A stretch of DNA of 64,000 bases from Bog-756 sp963696495. GTDB lineage: Bacteria; Actinomycetota; Acidimicrobiia; Acidimicrobiales; RAAP-2. Both the position numbers and the translations under genes were made by a program. This document shows positions 1-8,847 of this stretch, one piece after another. Within the stretch, counting starts at the first letter, position 1, and the number at the start of each line of letters is the position of its first letter. Location of the stretch: contig CAVOKJ010000001.1 of assembly GCA_963696495.1 (NCBI GenBank), forward strand, positions 124,001 through 188,000. The letters run 5' to 3'. The notes under the pieces were generated by a model. The model was not told where the DNA came from and ran no database searches. It saw only the letters and a list, made by a program, of their open reading frames with translations.

Positions 1-980
1 GTGACCAGCAGGTCGGCGCCGGGCAACCCGGTCGCCAGGCGGTCGAGGGTGACGGCGAACTCGGCCGGCGTGTAGCCGAAGGAGAAGCGCAGCTCGATCT
101 CCTTCGTGACCGCCACGAAGGGCTCGATGGTGTCGGAGTGCATGCACACGCCGACGACCACGATGCGGCTGTGGGGCGGGGCCTCGTCCACGAGGGACTG
201 GAGCATGCCGGCCACGCCGACCGCCTCGAAGATCACCGCGTCGGTGGTCTCGCCGCCCATCATGGAGACCATGGCGCGCTCCATGATGGAGGTGGCCACA
301 CCCAGACCGGCCCAGCGCTCGTGGGGCGACTCCTCGGCCGGGTCGAAGACCTCGTCCGCTCCGAACGCCTCGGCCAGCCGCCGGCGCGTCGGCGAGTAGT
401 CGGAGGCAAGCACCGGGCCGTGGCCGCGACCCTTGAGCGCGGCGATGACGGCCAGCCCGACCGGACCACATCCGACGACCAGGCTCGGTTGCCCGAGCTC
501 GAGACCCGACAGACCCACGGCGTGCTCCCCGACGGCCAGGGGCTCGGTCAGTGCCGCCAGATTCGTCGCCAGGGAGTCGGGGACCGGGAGGAGCAGCATC
601 TCCTGGAGCACCAGGTGCTCGGCCAGGGCACCGGGGTAGGTGTTGGAGTAGCCGACCTGCTCCACGCCGCCGGCCCCGACCACGATGGGGACCGAGCACA
701 CCCTCGTCCCCACCGGCAGCGACCTGGCGGTATCGGGTCCGTAGTCGACCACCTCGGCGCAGAATTCGTGTCCGAAGACGGTGTCGACGAACGGGTCGAG
801 GGCCGGGGCACCGACCCGGTCCATCAGGTCGGTGAAGTGGACGAAGTCGGCCAGTGCGTGCAGGTCGGAACCGCAGATGCCGGCGGCCAGCGACCGGGCG
901 ACGACGTGGCCGGACCCCGGCGTCGGGTCCTCGACGCCGTCGACCACCAACGCCCCGGCCCGGGTCACGACCGCGCGCAC
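1..980 (-). CDS. Zinc-binding alcohol dehydrogenase (MDR superfamily), 3' end cut off by the window
   Basis: Read on the minus strand, this frame stays open from a GTG at 980 to the window edge, about 326 residues. It is a medium-chain dehydrogenase, expected to oxidise an alcohol with NAD(P)+ in the cytoplasm. The catalytic-zinc set is visible: C36 in AGICGSDLHAL and H71-E72 in FGHEFCAEV. The Rossmann turn GCGPVG lies at about residues 170-175. The four-cysteine structural zinc lobe seen in many family members is absent from the region after residue 90, so this is probably a single-zinc subgroup. The C-terminus lies outside the window. The start was chosen because MRAVVTRAG is a typical family N-terminus and a G-rich stretch precedes it. 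The substrate cannot be deduced; the neighbours suggest lipid or xenobiotic catabolism. Confidence 0.88.
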   Translation of the reverse strand, partial: MRAVVTRAGALVVDGVEDPTPGSGHVVARSLAAGICGSDLHALADFVHFTDLMDRVGAPALDPFVDTVFGHEFCAEVVDYGPDTARSLPVGTRVCSVPIVVGAGGVEQVGYSNTYPGALAEHLVLQEMLLLPVPDSLATNLAALTEPLAVGEHAVGLSGLELGQPSLVVGCGPVGLAVIAALKGRGHGPVLASDYSPTRRRLAEAFGADEVFDPAEESPHERWAGLGVATSIMERAMVSMMGGETTDAVIFEAVGVAGMLQSLVDEAPPHSRIVVVGVCMHSDTIEPFVAVTKEIELRFSFGYTPAEFAVTLDRLATGLPGADLLV

Positions 981-1101
981 GGCACCCCCCGTCCGGGGGC
1001 ATCGACCTCGGCCGCCCCCGCTGCCCTGTCCGTTGCGCCCGCCCCTCCCATCAGGTCGATCCCTGTCCGTCCGCCGGGTACGGCGGTGCCGCCAGGTCCG
1101 A

Positions 1102-2298
1102 TCACGACGGGGGGTCGTCGGGTAGGGGCCATCGGTAGAGGTCGGCGGCGTTCCGATGGGTCAGCTTGTCCAATTCCCCGGGCGGGAGGTGGCCCCAGCA
1201 CCGTTCGATGACCGCCTGGGTGTCGGGCCACGTCGAGTCGCCATGGGGGTAGTCCACCTCCACCATGATGTGGTCGATCCCGATGCGATGGCGGGTGTCG
1301 ATGGTCGAGGGGTCGTCGATCGTGCAGAACCAGAAGTTCCGCGAGAGGACGTCGGCCGGCAACAACCCGGCGGGGTCGTAGCCGCGACCGTACCCCGACC
1401 GCTCGACGATGTTGTCGAGGCGGTCGAGGAGCATGGCCACCCAGCCGATGCCCCCCTCGCTCATGGCGATCTTGAGCCGGGGGAACCGGGCCGGCAGGCC
1501 CGACCAGACCCACTCCGCACACGCCGACAGCGACATCTGTCCGAACAGGGTGGCGCCGATGGCGACCAGTGGACCGTCCTCGGGCATGTCCGGCATGCCG
1601 GAGGAGCCGACATGGAGCGAGATGACCGTGTCGGTCTCCTGGCATGCCTCGACGATGGGCTCCCAGTACCCCGAGAACAGGCTGGGGAGGCCGATCCGGT
1701 GAGGCCGTTCCGGAAGGGTGACCGATCGGAAGCCCCGCGCCGCGTTCCGCCGGATCTCGGCGGCACCGAGGGCCGGATCGGCGAGGAAGGTGATGCCACA
1801 GGGGATGATGCGGTCGGGATAGGGCTGCCACCACGCCTCGTAGAGCCAGTCGTTCCAGGCCCGGGTGACCGCCAGGCCGAGCTCGGGGTCGCGGGCGGAG
1901 GAGAAGACCCTCCCGCAGAACCCGCTGATCTGGGAGGGGAAGTTGAGCGATGCCCAGACACCGTTGATGTCCATGTCGCGGATGCGGGCGTCGATGTCCC
2001 AGCACCCGCGCCGCATGTCCTCGAAGCGGGTCGGTTCCAGCGTCACGCACTCGGGTCGGCGGCCGGCCACCGCGTTCATCCCCACCTGTGAGTAGCGGCT
2101 CCCGTCGAACTCCCACAGCTGATGTCCCCGGGAGCTCTCGACGACCCGGGGAGCCAGCGCCGCGAACCGGGCCGGGAGTCGGCCCTCGAACATGTCAGGC
2201 GGTTCGACGAGGTGGTCGTCGACCGAGATGACTGTGTAGCGCACCGGGCGGGGCTGCGGATCGGGGAGCAGAGTGTCCGGCCGGGTGACGATGGTCAC
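1102..2298 (-). CDS. Amidohydrolase family 2 (TIM-barrel metal-dependent hydrolase)
   Basis: A 398-residue protein of the amidohydrolase-2 family, whose members hydrolyse or decarboxylate ring and carboxylate substrates using one metal ion. The N-terminal metal motif D27-x-H29 (SVDDHLVEPPDMF), a mid-barrel histidine in VISLHVGSSG and the C-terminal DYPHGDSTWPD segment with its acidic ligand are all present. The order and length fit the uncharacterised actinobacterial members found near acyl-CoA and steroid-type catabolic genes. The GTG at 2298 was chosen because GGGGAG lies 6 bases upstream and the family homology starts soon after; the open frame runs further upstream, antisense to the next gene, without family-like sequence. 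It is divergent from the thioesterase at 2413. The substrate is unknown. Confidence 0.88.
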   Translation of the reverse strand: MTIVTRPDTLLPDPQPRPVRYTVISVDDHLVEPPDMFEGRLPARFAALAPRVVESSRGHQLWEFDGSRYSQVGMNAVAGRRPECVTLEPTRFEDMRRGCWDIDARIRDMDINGVWASLNFPSQISGFCGRVFSSARDPELGLAVTRAWNDWLYEAWWQPYPDRIIPCGITFLADPALGAAEIRRNAARGFRSVTLPERPHRIGLPSLFSGYWEPIVEACQETDTVISLHVGSSGMPDMPEDGPLVAIGATLFGQMSLSACAEWVWSGLPARFPRLKIAMSEGGIGWVAMLLDRLDNIVERSGYGRGYDPAGLLPADVLSRNFWFCTIDDPSTIDTRHRIGIDHIMVEVDYPHGDSTWPDTQAVIERCWGHLPPGELDKLTHRNAADLYRWPLPDDPPS

Positions 2299-2400
2299 GT
2301 CGATCTCCCCATCCGACGAGTATGCCAGCGCCGGCCGGCAGCCGTCCCGGTCGCCCCGCCCTCGCGGCGACGACCGGCTCCGTCGACCGCCGACGGTGAT

Positions 2401-2406
2401 TAGGTT
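2401..2406 (+). promoter_or_regulatory. Candidate -10 (TAGGTT), leaderless thioesterase start
   Basis: TAGGTT fits the TANNNT pattern and ends 6 bases before the GTG at 2413, so transcription would begin at or next to the start codon. No convincing -35 is seen. This is inferred from spacing only. Confidence 0.4.
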
Positions 2407-2412
2407 GAGGCG

Positions 2413-3243
2413 GTGGAGACGTTCGCCGAGGCCAGCGCGGTGCGACCCGCCGGACCCGATGTCTGGGGCGGGGCCATCCAGCCGGGCTGGGACATCGCCG
2501 GCAACGCCAACGGCGGCTACCTCATGGCCATCGGGACCCGGGCGCTGATCGCCTCCACAGGACGTGCCGACCCGGTGTCGGTGACGGCCCACTTCCTGGC
2601 GCCGGGCAAGCCGGGTCCGGTCAGTGTCCGTACGGCCGTCGTCAAGGAGGGGAAGCGGTTCGCCACGGCGACCGCCCTCCTGCGGGCGACCGACCGACCG
2701 GTGCTGTCCCTCGTCGGCAGCACGGGCGAGCTCGACCGGACCGGGGACCACCAGCGGCCCGAAGACAACGACCGGCCCGAGGGCTACGAGCTGGTCGACA
2801 GCGGACCACCGGACCTTCCCCCGCCGGACGAGTGCTTCGCCCTGGTGGCCACGGACACCTTCCCACCGCCGTTCATGGGCCATGTGGACCTGCGGCTGCA
2901 CCCCGACGACGCCGGGTTCGCCCGCGGCGAGGCCAGTGGCCGGCCGCTCATGCGGGGCTGGTTCCGCTTCGCCGGTGGTGAGCCGATCGACACCGTCGGC
3001 CTCCTCGTCGCGGTCGACGCCTTCCCCCCGACCATCTTCAACGCCCGGCAGGCCCCGGCCTGGACCCCGACGCTGGAGCTCACCGCCCACATCCGGGCCC
3101 GCCCGGACCCGGGTTGGCTCCGGTGCCGGTTCGCCACCCGCTTCGTGACCGGTGGCTTCCTCGAGGAGGACGGCGAGATCTGGGACGGATCGGATCGGCT
3201 CGTCGCCCAGTCTCGCCAGCTGGCGCTGGTCCCCCGTCACTGA
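2413..3243 (+). CDS. Acyl-CoA thioesterase-like protein (TesB/4HBT_3 type double hotdog)
   Basis: A 276-residue protein resembling actinobacterial TesB-like thioesterases, which cleave acyl-CoA to free acid and CoA. The N-terminal half has the first hotdog signature, with W-x-I-x-G-N-A-N-G-G-Y-L around residues 26-37 (the GNANGGY motif). The C-terminal half holds a second hotdog (PLMRGWFRF, then TPTLELTAHIRARP). No membrane segment or signal peptide is seen. The GTG start at 2413 has no clear Shine-Dalgarno but sits 6 bases after a TAGGTT hexamer, as with several other genes here. It converges on the K+ channel gene. The acyl chain specificity is unknown. Confidence 0.85.
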   Translation: METFAEASAVRPAGPDVWGGAIQPGWDIAGNANGGYLMAIGTRALIASTGRADPVSVTAHFLAPGKPGPVSVRTAVVKEGKRFATATALLRATDRPVLSLVGSTGELDRTGDHQRPEDNDRPEGYELVDSGPPDLPPPDECFALVATDTFPPPFMGHVDLRLHPDDAGFARGEASGRPLMRGWFRFAGGEPIDTVGLLVAVDAFPPTIFNARQAPAWTPTLELTAHIRARPDPGWLRCRFATRFVTGGFLEEDGEIWDGSDRLVAQSRQLALVPRH

Positions 3244-3304
3244 CGTGCCGGCCAGCACGCGGATCCGCCCACGGAGCTGGCGGAGCCGCCCGGGCGGCGG
3301 ACGG

Positions 3305-4321
3305 TCAGGCCCGTCCGTCCCGCCGTGTCGCGAAGGACGTGAGGGCTCCGAGCTGCTCGGCCGTCCCGACGCTGATGATCACGTCCCCGGCCTCGATGGT
3401 GTCCTCGGGGGACGGATTGGTGAGGAAGGAGCCGTCGGGCCGCCTGATAGCCAGGACCAGGGCACCGGTGCGGTCCCGCAGGTGCACGGAACGGAGCGTG
3501 TTGCCAGCCAGGGGCGAGTCGGCGGACACCGTCAACTCCTCCAGCCGGAATTTGAGCGAGCCATCGTGCATGACGACGTCGACGAAGTCGACGACATGAG
3601 GCTGGGTCACGAACGATGCCATGCGGTCACCGCCGAGCTTTTGGGGATTGACGACCCGGTCGGCGCCGGCGCGCTCCAACTTCGACTCGGAGGACTCGTT
3701 CCGGGCGCGGGCGATGATCTTGAGCTCGGGACGCAGCGACCTGCTCGCCACGGTCAGGTAGAGATTGTCCGAGTCGGTGTCGATGGCCGCCACGAGGGTT
3801 CCCGCCCGCTCGATCCCGGCCCGGAGGAGCGTCTCGTCGTCAGCGACATCGCCGCAGACGGAGGCATAGGGCACGGTGCTGAGCCGATCAGGATCGCGGT
3901 CGACGACGACGAGGTCTCTTTGGGCGCTGTCGAGGAATTCCGCGACCTCGCGCCCGACCCTCCCCCAGCCGCACACGATCACGTGGCCGTTCATCCGGGC
4001 GATGTCCCGTTCCATTCTTCGCCTCCTGACGAGGTCCCGCATGTGGCCCTCGATGAGAACTTCGAGTACTGCCGAGAACGTGAACAGCGCGGTCCCGACG
4101 CCGACGAGGATCACGATGATCGTGAACACCTTGCTGCCGGCGTCGAGGGGGTGGGGTGAGGTGAACCCCACGGTCGTGACCGTACTGACGGTCTGGAAGA
4201 CCGCATCGAGGAGACCGAAGCCGAAAAGGAGGTAACCGACGGTGCCGACCACGAGCACCAGCGCCAGGGATCCCAGGCCTATCCTCACTCGCCGGAACGG
4301 ATCCCCCATTTCGCCCATCAT
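3305..4321 (-). CDS. Two-TM potassium channel with RCK (TrkA-N/TrkA-C) domains
   Basis: A 338-residue protein with the MthK-like layout. TM1 is at about residues 12-36, then a pore loop, TM2 at about 56-85, a cytoplasmic RCK-N Rossmann domain starting at MNGHVIVCGWGRVG (nucleotide-binding G-x-G-x-x-G), and a TrkA-C domain over the last 80 residues. It should form a tetrameric, ligand-gated K+ channel in the plasma membrane. The selectivity filter reads T-T-V-G-F-T rather than T-V-G-Y-G: the aromatic is Phe and the last Gly is Thr. The start is uncertain: ATG codons at 4321, 4318 and 4309 are in frame, and an upstream GTG/ATG extension adds only a Pro-rich stretch. It is monocistronic, between the convergent thioesterase and the PEBP gene. 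Confidence 0.88.
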   Translation of the reverse strand: MMGEMGDPFRRVRIGLGSLALVLVVGTVGYLLFGFGLLDAVFQTVSTVTTVGFTSPHPLDAGSKVFTIIVILVGVGTALFTFSAVLEVLIEGHMRDLVRRRRMERDIARMNGHVIVCGWGRVGREVAEFLDSAQRDLVVVDRDPDRLSTVPYASVCGDVADDETLLRAGIERAGTLVAAIDTDSDNLYLTVASRSLRPELKIIARARNESSESKLERAGADRVVNPQKLGGDRMASFVTQPHVVDFVDVVMHDGSLKFRLEELTVSADSPLAGNTLRSVHLRDRTGALVLAIRRPDGSFLTNPSPEDTIEAGDVIISVGTAEQLGALTSFATRRDGRA

Positions 4322-4446
4322 GCCCCACGGCGCCGGGGGAAGGTGGCCCGGTCCTGGTCGGACGCGAACCCCTGGCACCGGGAGGAGCCGGTGGCCGCGC
4401 CCCGGCCATCGCCACCCGACGGCAGCGCCCCGGGCCGGAGCGCTCC

Positions 4447-4938
4447 CTAGTCCCGGTGCTCCGGGACGGCGAAACGCCCGGTCAATGTCCCGATTGCCAG
4501 CACATGTCGGCCGGTGGCGAAGCGGAAGCGGGCGTAGGTGGCGTGCTCGTCGAGATCGGCTGACTCGGTGTCGAGTGCGTAGACGGTGAACTGGTAGTGG
4601 TGCGGCGGGTCACCGGGCGGCGGGGCCATGCCCCCGTAGGCGCTCTCGCCCCAGTCGGTGAACCCGTCGGTCCAGTCGCCGGTCTTGGTGCCGGCGCCCT
4701 CCTCGAGGGACATCACCGTCGGTGGCAGGCCGAACCGGATCCAGTGGCAGAAGCCCACGGTGGTGGGGGCGTCCGGGTCCCAGCAGGTGACGGCGAAGCT
4801 CTTCGTGCCCTCGGGTGCGCCGCTCCACGACAGCTGGGGGCTGACGTTGTCGCCGCCGGCACTCGAATGGGCCGCGCTCGTTGGGATGTCCTCCCCGATA
4901 CCGAACTGCTCACTGGTCACCACTAGTTCCTGCGCCAT
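4447..4938 (-). CDS. YbhB/YbcL family PEBP-like protein
   Basis: A 163-residue phosphatidylethanolamine-binding-protein homologue, similar in length to E. coli YbhB. The anion-pocket motifs are present: the DPDAP loop (CWDPDAPTTVGFCHW, residues about 52-66) and the later GMAPPPGDPPHHYQFTVYALD region with the conserved histidine pair. There is no signal peptide, so it is probably cytoplasmic. The bacterial role of the family is not settled; it may bind small anionic or phosphorylated ligands. A strong GGAGGG/GAGG purine run lies just before the ATG at 4938. It appears to be a single gene. Confidence 0.92.
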   Translation of the reverse strand: MAQELVVTSEQFGIGEDIPTSAAHSSAGGDNVSPQLSWSGAPEGTKSFAVTCWDPDAPTTVGFCHWIRFGLPPTVMSLEEGAGTKTGDWTDGFTDWGESAYGGMAPPPGDPPHHYQFTVYALDTESADLDEHATYARFRFATGRHVLAIGTLTGRFAVPEHRD

Positions 4939-5145
4939 TCCTCACCCTCCTCGCACCCGTCGGCCCGGCCCGCCCCATCACTGGACCGAACCCCCCCCCG
5001 TACCGATGGAGCGGGCATACCCGGATCGGCTCGGGCAAAACGCCAGGTGGTGCACGCAGGTGCCAGGGGTGCCGTGCTGGCCGGGTGGGAGGTCATGCCG
5101 AGTTGAGTCGAGGCGAGGGCCATGACCGGTGGCGGTCGAGGTCGA

Positions 5146-6411
5146 TCAGTCCCGGAGCAGTCCGGCCCGACGGTCGGCGCCCACCCTTCTGCTGCGGAGC
5201 CGGCGGTGCGCTTCGCTCCACACCCACAGGAGGAGCCCCGCCCCGGAGAAGCAGACGCCCAGCACCATCACCGACGACCAGCCCCCCGTGGCGTAGGCCA
5301 CGCCGGTCGCCGCTGATCCGATCGCTCCTCCGATGAAGTAACTGACCATGTACCCGGTGTTGATCCGCGAACGGGCGGCAGGATCGATGCCGAAGATGAG
5401 CTGCTGATTCTGGATGTGGACGGATTGGATCCCGAGGTCGACCACGAGGATCCCGGCGACGAGCGCCCAGAGGCGGTGCGATCCGAGTGCCAGGAGCGCC
5501 ATCGACGCCGCCGTGACGAGGAGGGAGCCCCCGGTCACCCAACGTTCGAGCCCCCGGTCCGCCAGGCGCCCGCTGAACGAGGCGGCCAGCGCTCCGGCGG
5601 CGCCCAGGAGCCCGAACAGCCCGATGACCGCCTCGCTGTAGTGGTAGGGGGGACCGACCAGGAGGAAGGCCAGGCTGGTCCACACCACGTTGAAGGTGGC
5701 GAAGGCCAGTGCGCCGATGGCCGAGCGCAGGCGCAGCAGCGGCTCGGTGCGCATGAGGCGGACGACGGACCCGAGGAGCTCGGCGTAGGTGATCGATGGG
5801 CGGGGGTGCTCGTCGGGAAGGCGACGGTTGAGCTGCAGCGCCAGCACCAGGACCATCACACCGGCCACCGCGTAGACCGTGCGCCAGCCCGCGACCTCGG
5901 CGATCAGCCCGGAGAAGGTCCTCGCCAACAGGATGCCCAGGAGCAGGCCGCTCATGACCGTGCCCACCACCCGCCCCCGCTGCTGGTCCGATGCCAGGGA
6001 CGCGGCGAACGGGACGAGGATCTGTGCCGACACCGAGCAGACCCCGGCGACGGCCACGGCGATGATCAGGACGGTGATGCCCGGGGCGGCCGCCGCCCCG
6101 AAGAGGGCCAGGGCGGCCAGGGCCAGGATCCCCGGGACGAGCCGCCGGCGTATCAGGATGTCTCCGAGCGGGACGATCAGTGCCAGGCCGATCCCGTAGC
6201 CGATCTGGGAGGCGGTGACGATGAGGCCGGCGGTGCCCGAACCGACCCGGAAGTCCCGGGAGATCTGGGGCAGCAGCGGCTGCGCGTAGTACAGGCTGGC
6301 GACGGAGATCCCGCACGCCGTGGCGAACAGGGCGACCATGCCCTTGGTCATCGGGCTGCTGCCGTCCGACGGTGGGCTCTGGGTATCGGACACGGCCTCA
6401 ATTGCGGACAT
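5146..6411 (-). CDS. MFS transporter (12-TM, drug/arabinose efflux type)
   Basis: About 421 residues with twelve hydrophobic segments and the MFS loop 2-3 signature (GDILIRRR, then LVPGILALAALAL). The N-terminal helix contains SLYYAQPLLPQISRDF, typical of the YdhP/AraJ-like efflux branch. It probably exports a small molecule by proton antiport. The ATG at 6411 was chosen because the frame continues upstream through an Arg-rich, non-membrane stretch overlapping the neighbouring promoter region; the chosen start gives a short cytosolic tail before TM1. It is divergent from the acyl-CoA dehydrogenase. Its substrate is unknown. Confidence 0.86.
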   Translation of the reverse strand: MSAIEAVSDTQSPPSDGSSPMTKGMVALFATACGISVASLYYAQPLLPQISRDFRVGSGTAGLIVTASQIGYGIGLALIVPLGDILIRRRLVPGILALAALALFGAAAAPGITVLIIAVAVAGVCSVSAQILVPFAASLASDQQRGRVVGTVMSGLLLGILLARTFSGLIAEVAGWRTVYAVAGVMVLVLALQLNRRLPDEHPRPSITYAELLGSVVRLMRTEPLLRLRSAIGALAFATFNVVWTSLAFLLVGPPYHYSEAVIGLFGLLGAAGALAASFSGRLADRGLERWVTGGSLLVTAASMALLALGSHRLWALVAGILVVDLGIQSVHIQNQQLIFGIDPAARSRINTGYMVSYFIGGAIGSAATGVAYATGGWSSVMVLGVCFSGAGLLLWVWSEAHRRLRSRRVGADRRAGLLRD

Positions 6412-6552
6412 GGCGGCCTGCCGGCGGCAAGTTCTGCGACTGCGATGCTCGAGCTGTTCGGAGAGCACGAGCCGGCAACCGGGGTGCCCGGTGGTTGGGG
6501 ATAGGGTCCCGACCGGAGCGTGTCTCGAGCGCTCGACCGCCGGGAGGATGCC

Positions 6553-8199
6553 ATGGCCGTACTGATCGACACCCACGAGGTCTTCAACCAGGTGCCACCG
6601 CTCGAGGGCTACGACGTCTTCGGTGCCGACCGCGCCCTGGGGGAGGCGGTCGACCGTGAGGGGGCCGGGTGGGCCCGGCCCGGGCTGGCGGCGCTCGGCT
6701 CACTCGCCGGATCGGCGTCGAGCCAGGAGCTCGGGCGCCTGGCCAACGAGTACCGGCCGGAGCTGCACACCCACGACCGGTTCGGTAACCGGGTCGACGT
6801 GGTCGAGTACCACCCGTCGTACCACGAGCTGATGACGACCTCGATCGCCAACGGGCTGCACGCCGGGCCCTGGGCCGACCCCCGCCCCGGCGCCCACGTC
6901 GCCCGGGCGGCCAAGGTGATTGTCTGGTACCAGGTCGACGCCGGCCACGTCTGTCCGGTGTCGATGACCTACGCCGTCGTGCCGGCGCTGCGTCACCAGC
7001 CCGAGGTGGCGGCCCGGTGGGAGCCGATGATCTGCTCGACCGCCTACGACCCGACGGACCGCACCGCCTCCGAGAAGCTCGGGGTGACCTGCGGCATGGC
7101 CCTGACCGAAAAGCAGGGTGGCTCCGACGTCAGGGCCAACACGACCCGGGCCGAACCGATCGACGACGGAGTGGACCGGGCCTACCTGCTCACCGGCCAC
7201 AAGTGGTTCTGCTCGGCACCCATGTCCGACGCGTTCTTGATGCTGGCGCAGGCGCCCGGCGGCATCAGCTGCTTCCTCGTCCCCCGGTGGCTCGACGACG
7301 GGTCCCGCAATCCGATCCGGATCCAGCGGTTGAAGGACAAGCTCGGCGACCGGTCGAACGCCTCCAGCGAGATCGAGCTGCCCGGAGTGGTGGGCCAGCT
7401 GGTCGGCGAGGAGGGCCGGGGGGTGCGCACCATCATCGAGATGGTCAACCACACCCGGCTCGACTGCATCCTCGGATCGTCGTCGATCATGCGTCAGGGA
7501 GTGGCCCAGGCCACCTGGCACGCCGCCCACCGCTCGGTCTTCGGCACGCTCCTCGCCGACCAGCCCCTCATGGCCAACGTCCTGGCCGATCTGGCTGTCG
7601 AGTCCGAGGCGGCCACGGCCTCGGCGCTCCGTCTGGCCCGGGCCTACGACGCCCCGGCCGGTGAGGAGCACGAGCAGCTGCTCCAGCGCATCCTGACGCC
7701 CGTCATCAAGTACTGGACGTGCAAACGGGCGCCCCAGCACGCGGCCGAGGCGCTGGAGTGCATCGGCGGCAACGGCTTCGTCGAGGAGTCGATGCTGCCC
7801 CGCCTGTTCCGCCAGAGCCCGGTCAACGGCGTGTGGGAGGGATCCGGCAACGTCATCTGCCTCGACGTGCTGCGGGCACTGGCCCGCGAGCCGCGAGCCC
7901 TCGAGGCGTACTGGTCGGAGGTCGGCGAGGCCGGAGGCGGCGACCACCGTCTGGCGCGGGCCATCGACGACCTGCACGTGGACCTGGCCGACACCGGCAC
8001 CCTCGAGTCGCGTGCCCGATCGGTGGTCGAGCGGATGGCGTTGGTGTTCCAGGCGTCGCTGCTGGTCCGCCACTCGCCGACCGTCGTCGCCGACGCCTTT
8101 TGTGCCTCACGCCTCGGAGGAGCCGGAGCCGGCACGTTCGGAACGCTCCCGGACGGGACCGACACCGCCGCCATCCTGGCCCGGCACGCCCCCGTCTGA
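6553..8199 (+). CDS. Acyl-CoA dehydrogenase family protein, AidB-like
   Basis: A 548-residue flavoprotein of the acyl-CoA dehydrogenase superfamily, closest in layout to AidB and long-chain members: an extended N-terminal segment before the helical domain, the FAD-binding middle domain (MALTEKQGGSDVRANTT, about residues 180-196), and the C-terminal bundle with IGGNGFVEESMLPRLFRQ and NGVWEGSGNV. AidB of E. coli is a flavoprotein induced by alkylation stress; other relatives oxidise acyl-CoA. The ATG at 6553 was chosen for the GGAGG 5 bases upstream rather than an earlier in-frame GTG. The last 93 bases overlap, tail to tail, the TetR gene on the other strand. Enzymatic specificity is not clear from the sequence. 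Confidence 0.9.
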   Translation: MAVLIDTHEVFNQVPPLEGYDVFGADRALGEAVDREGAGWARPGLAALGSLAGSASSQELGRLANEYRPELHTHDRFGNRVDVVEYHPSYHELMTTSIANGLHAGPWADPRPGAHVARAAKVIVWYQVDAGHVCPVSMTYAVVPALRHQPEVAARWEPMICSTAYDPTDRTASEKLGVTCGMALTEKQGGSDVRANTTRAEPIDDGVDRAYLLTGHKWFCSAPMSDAFLMLAQAPGGISCFLVPRWLDDGSRNPIRIQRLKDKLGDRSNASSEIELPGVVGQLVGEEGRGVRTIIEMVNHTRLDCILGSSSIMRQGVAQATWHAAHRSVFGTLLADQPLMANVLADLAVESEAATASALRLARAYDAPAGEEHEQLLQRILTPVIKYWTCKRAPQHAAEALECIGGNGFVEESMLPRLFRQSPVNGVWEGSGNVICLDVLRALAREPRALEAYWSEVGEAGGGDHRLARAIDDLHVDLADTGTLESRARSVVERMALVFQASLLVRHSPTVVADAFCASRLGGAGAGTFGTLPDGTDTAAILARHAPV

Positions 8200-8847
8200 C
8201 CTGAGGCCCGGGGCCGACCCCGCGACCACCGGCTCGCCCATGCCCGTCCAGATGGTGTCGACGGCCCGTTCGGCCCAGCCCGGCACCGACGTCGTCCCGG
8301 CCACCCGCCGGGCGAACACCGATCCGGCCAGCATCTGGAGGGCGAGGTCGATGTCGGCGTCGGCCCGGAGCTGTCCGAGCCCCCGGGCCTGCTCCAGCAG
8401 GGAGCGGGCGTAGCCGAAGCGAGGCCCCACCACCCGCTCCCGATGGAGCGCCAGCGACCACGGGTCCTCACGCGAGCCGATCAGGGTGCCGACCACCTCG
8501 AGGCAACCTTCGGCGAAGCGGTCGTCGAACTCGGACAGATAGCGGACGAGGTCGGCGCGTGGGTCGGCGGCGGGACCGGGCACGAGGTGCGAGGAGCTGT
8601 TCCCGGCGATGGCCGCGGTGATCAGGTCGGCCTTGTCGCGGTAGCGACGGTAGACGGTGGCCCGGGCGACGCCCGCTTCGCTGGCCACGCTCTCCATCGA
8701 GGTCTTGGCGTACCCCAGCTCCGACAGCTGCCGCAGCGCGGCATCGGTGATCGCCGTGCTGGCGCGCTCGTCACGGGGGCGCCCGCGTCGTGGCGCCGGG
8801 CTCGGCGTCGGGTCGGGCGCCACGGAGGGAGCCCGGGCAACCGTCAC
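8107..8847 (-). CDS. TetR/AcrR family repressor coupled to the efflux pump gene
   Basis: A 246-residue TetR-family regulator. The N-terminal helix-turn-helix (ELGYAKTSMESVASEAGVAR, then ATVYRRYRDK) is at about residues 40-75, followed by an all-helical ligand domain and a Gly-rich C-terminal tail. The GTG start overlaps the stop of the DHA2 transporter (GTGA), so the two genes are one transcript and probably translationally coupled. The regulator most likely represses the pump through the dyad near 10485. Its 3' end overlaps the acyl-CoA dehydrogenase by 93 bases on the opposite strand; the tail encoded there has no recognisable domain. Confidence 0.88.
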   Translation of the reverse strand: MTVARAPSVAPDPTPSPAPRRGRPRDERASTAITDAALRQLSELGYAKTSMESVASEAGVARATVYRRYRDKADLITAAIAGNSSSHLVPGPAADPRADLVRYLSEFDDRFAEGCLEVVGTLIGSREDPWSLALHRERVVGPRFGYARSLLEQARGLGQLRADADIDLALQMLAGSVFARRVAGTTSVPGWAERAVDTIWTGMGEPVVAGSAPGLRSDGGVPGQDGGGVGPVRERSERAGSGSSEA

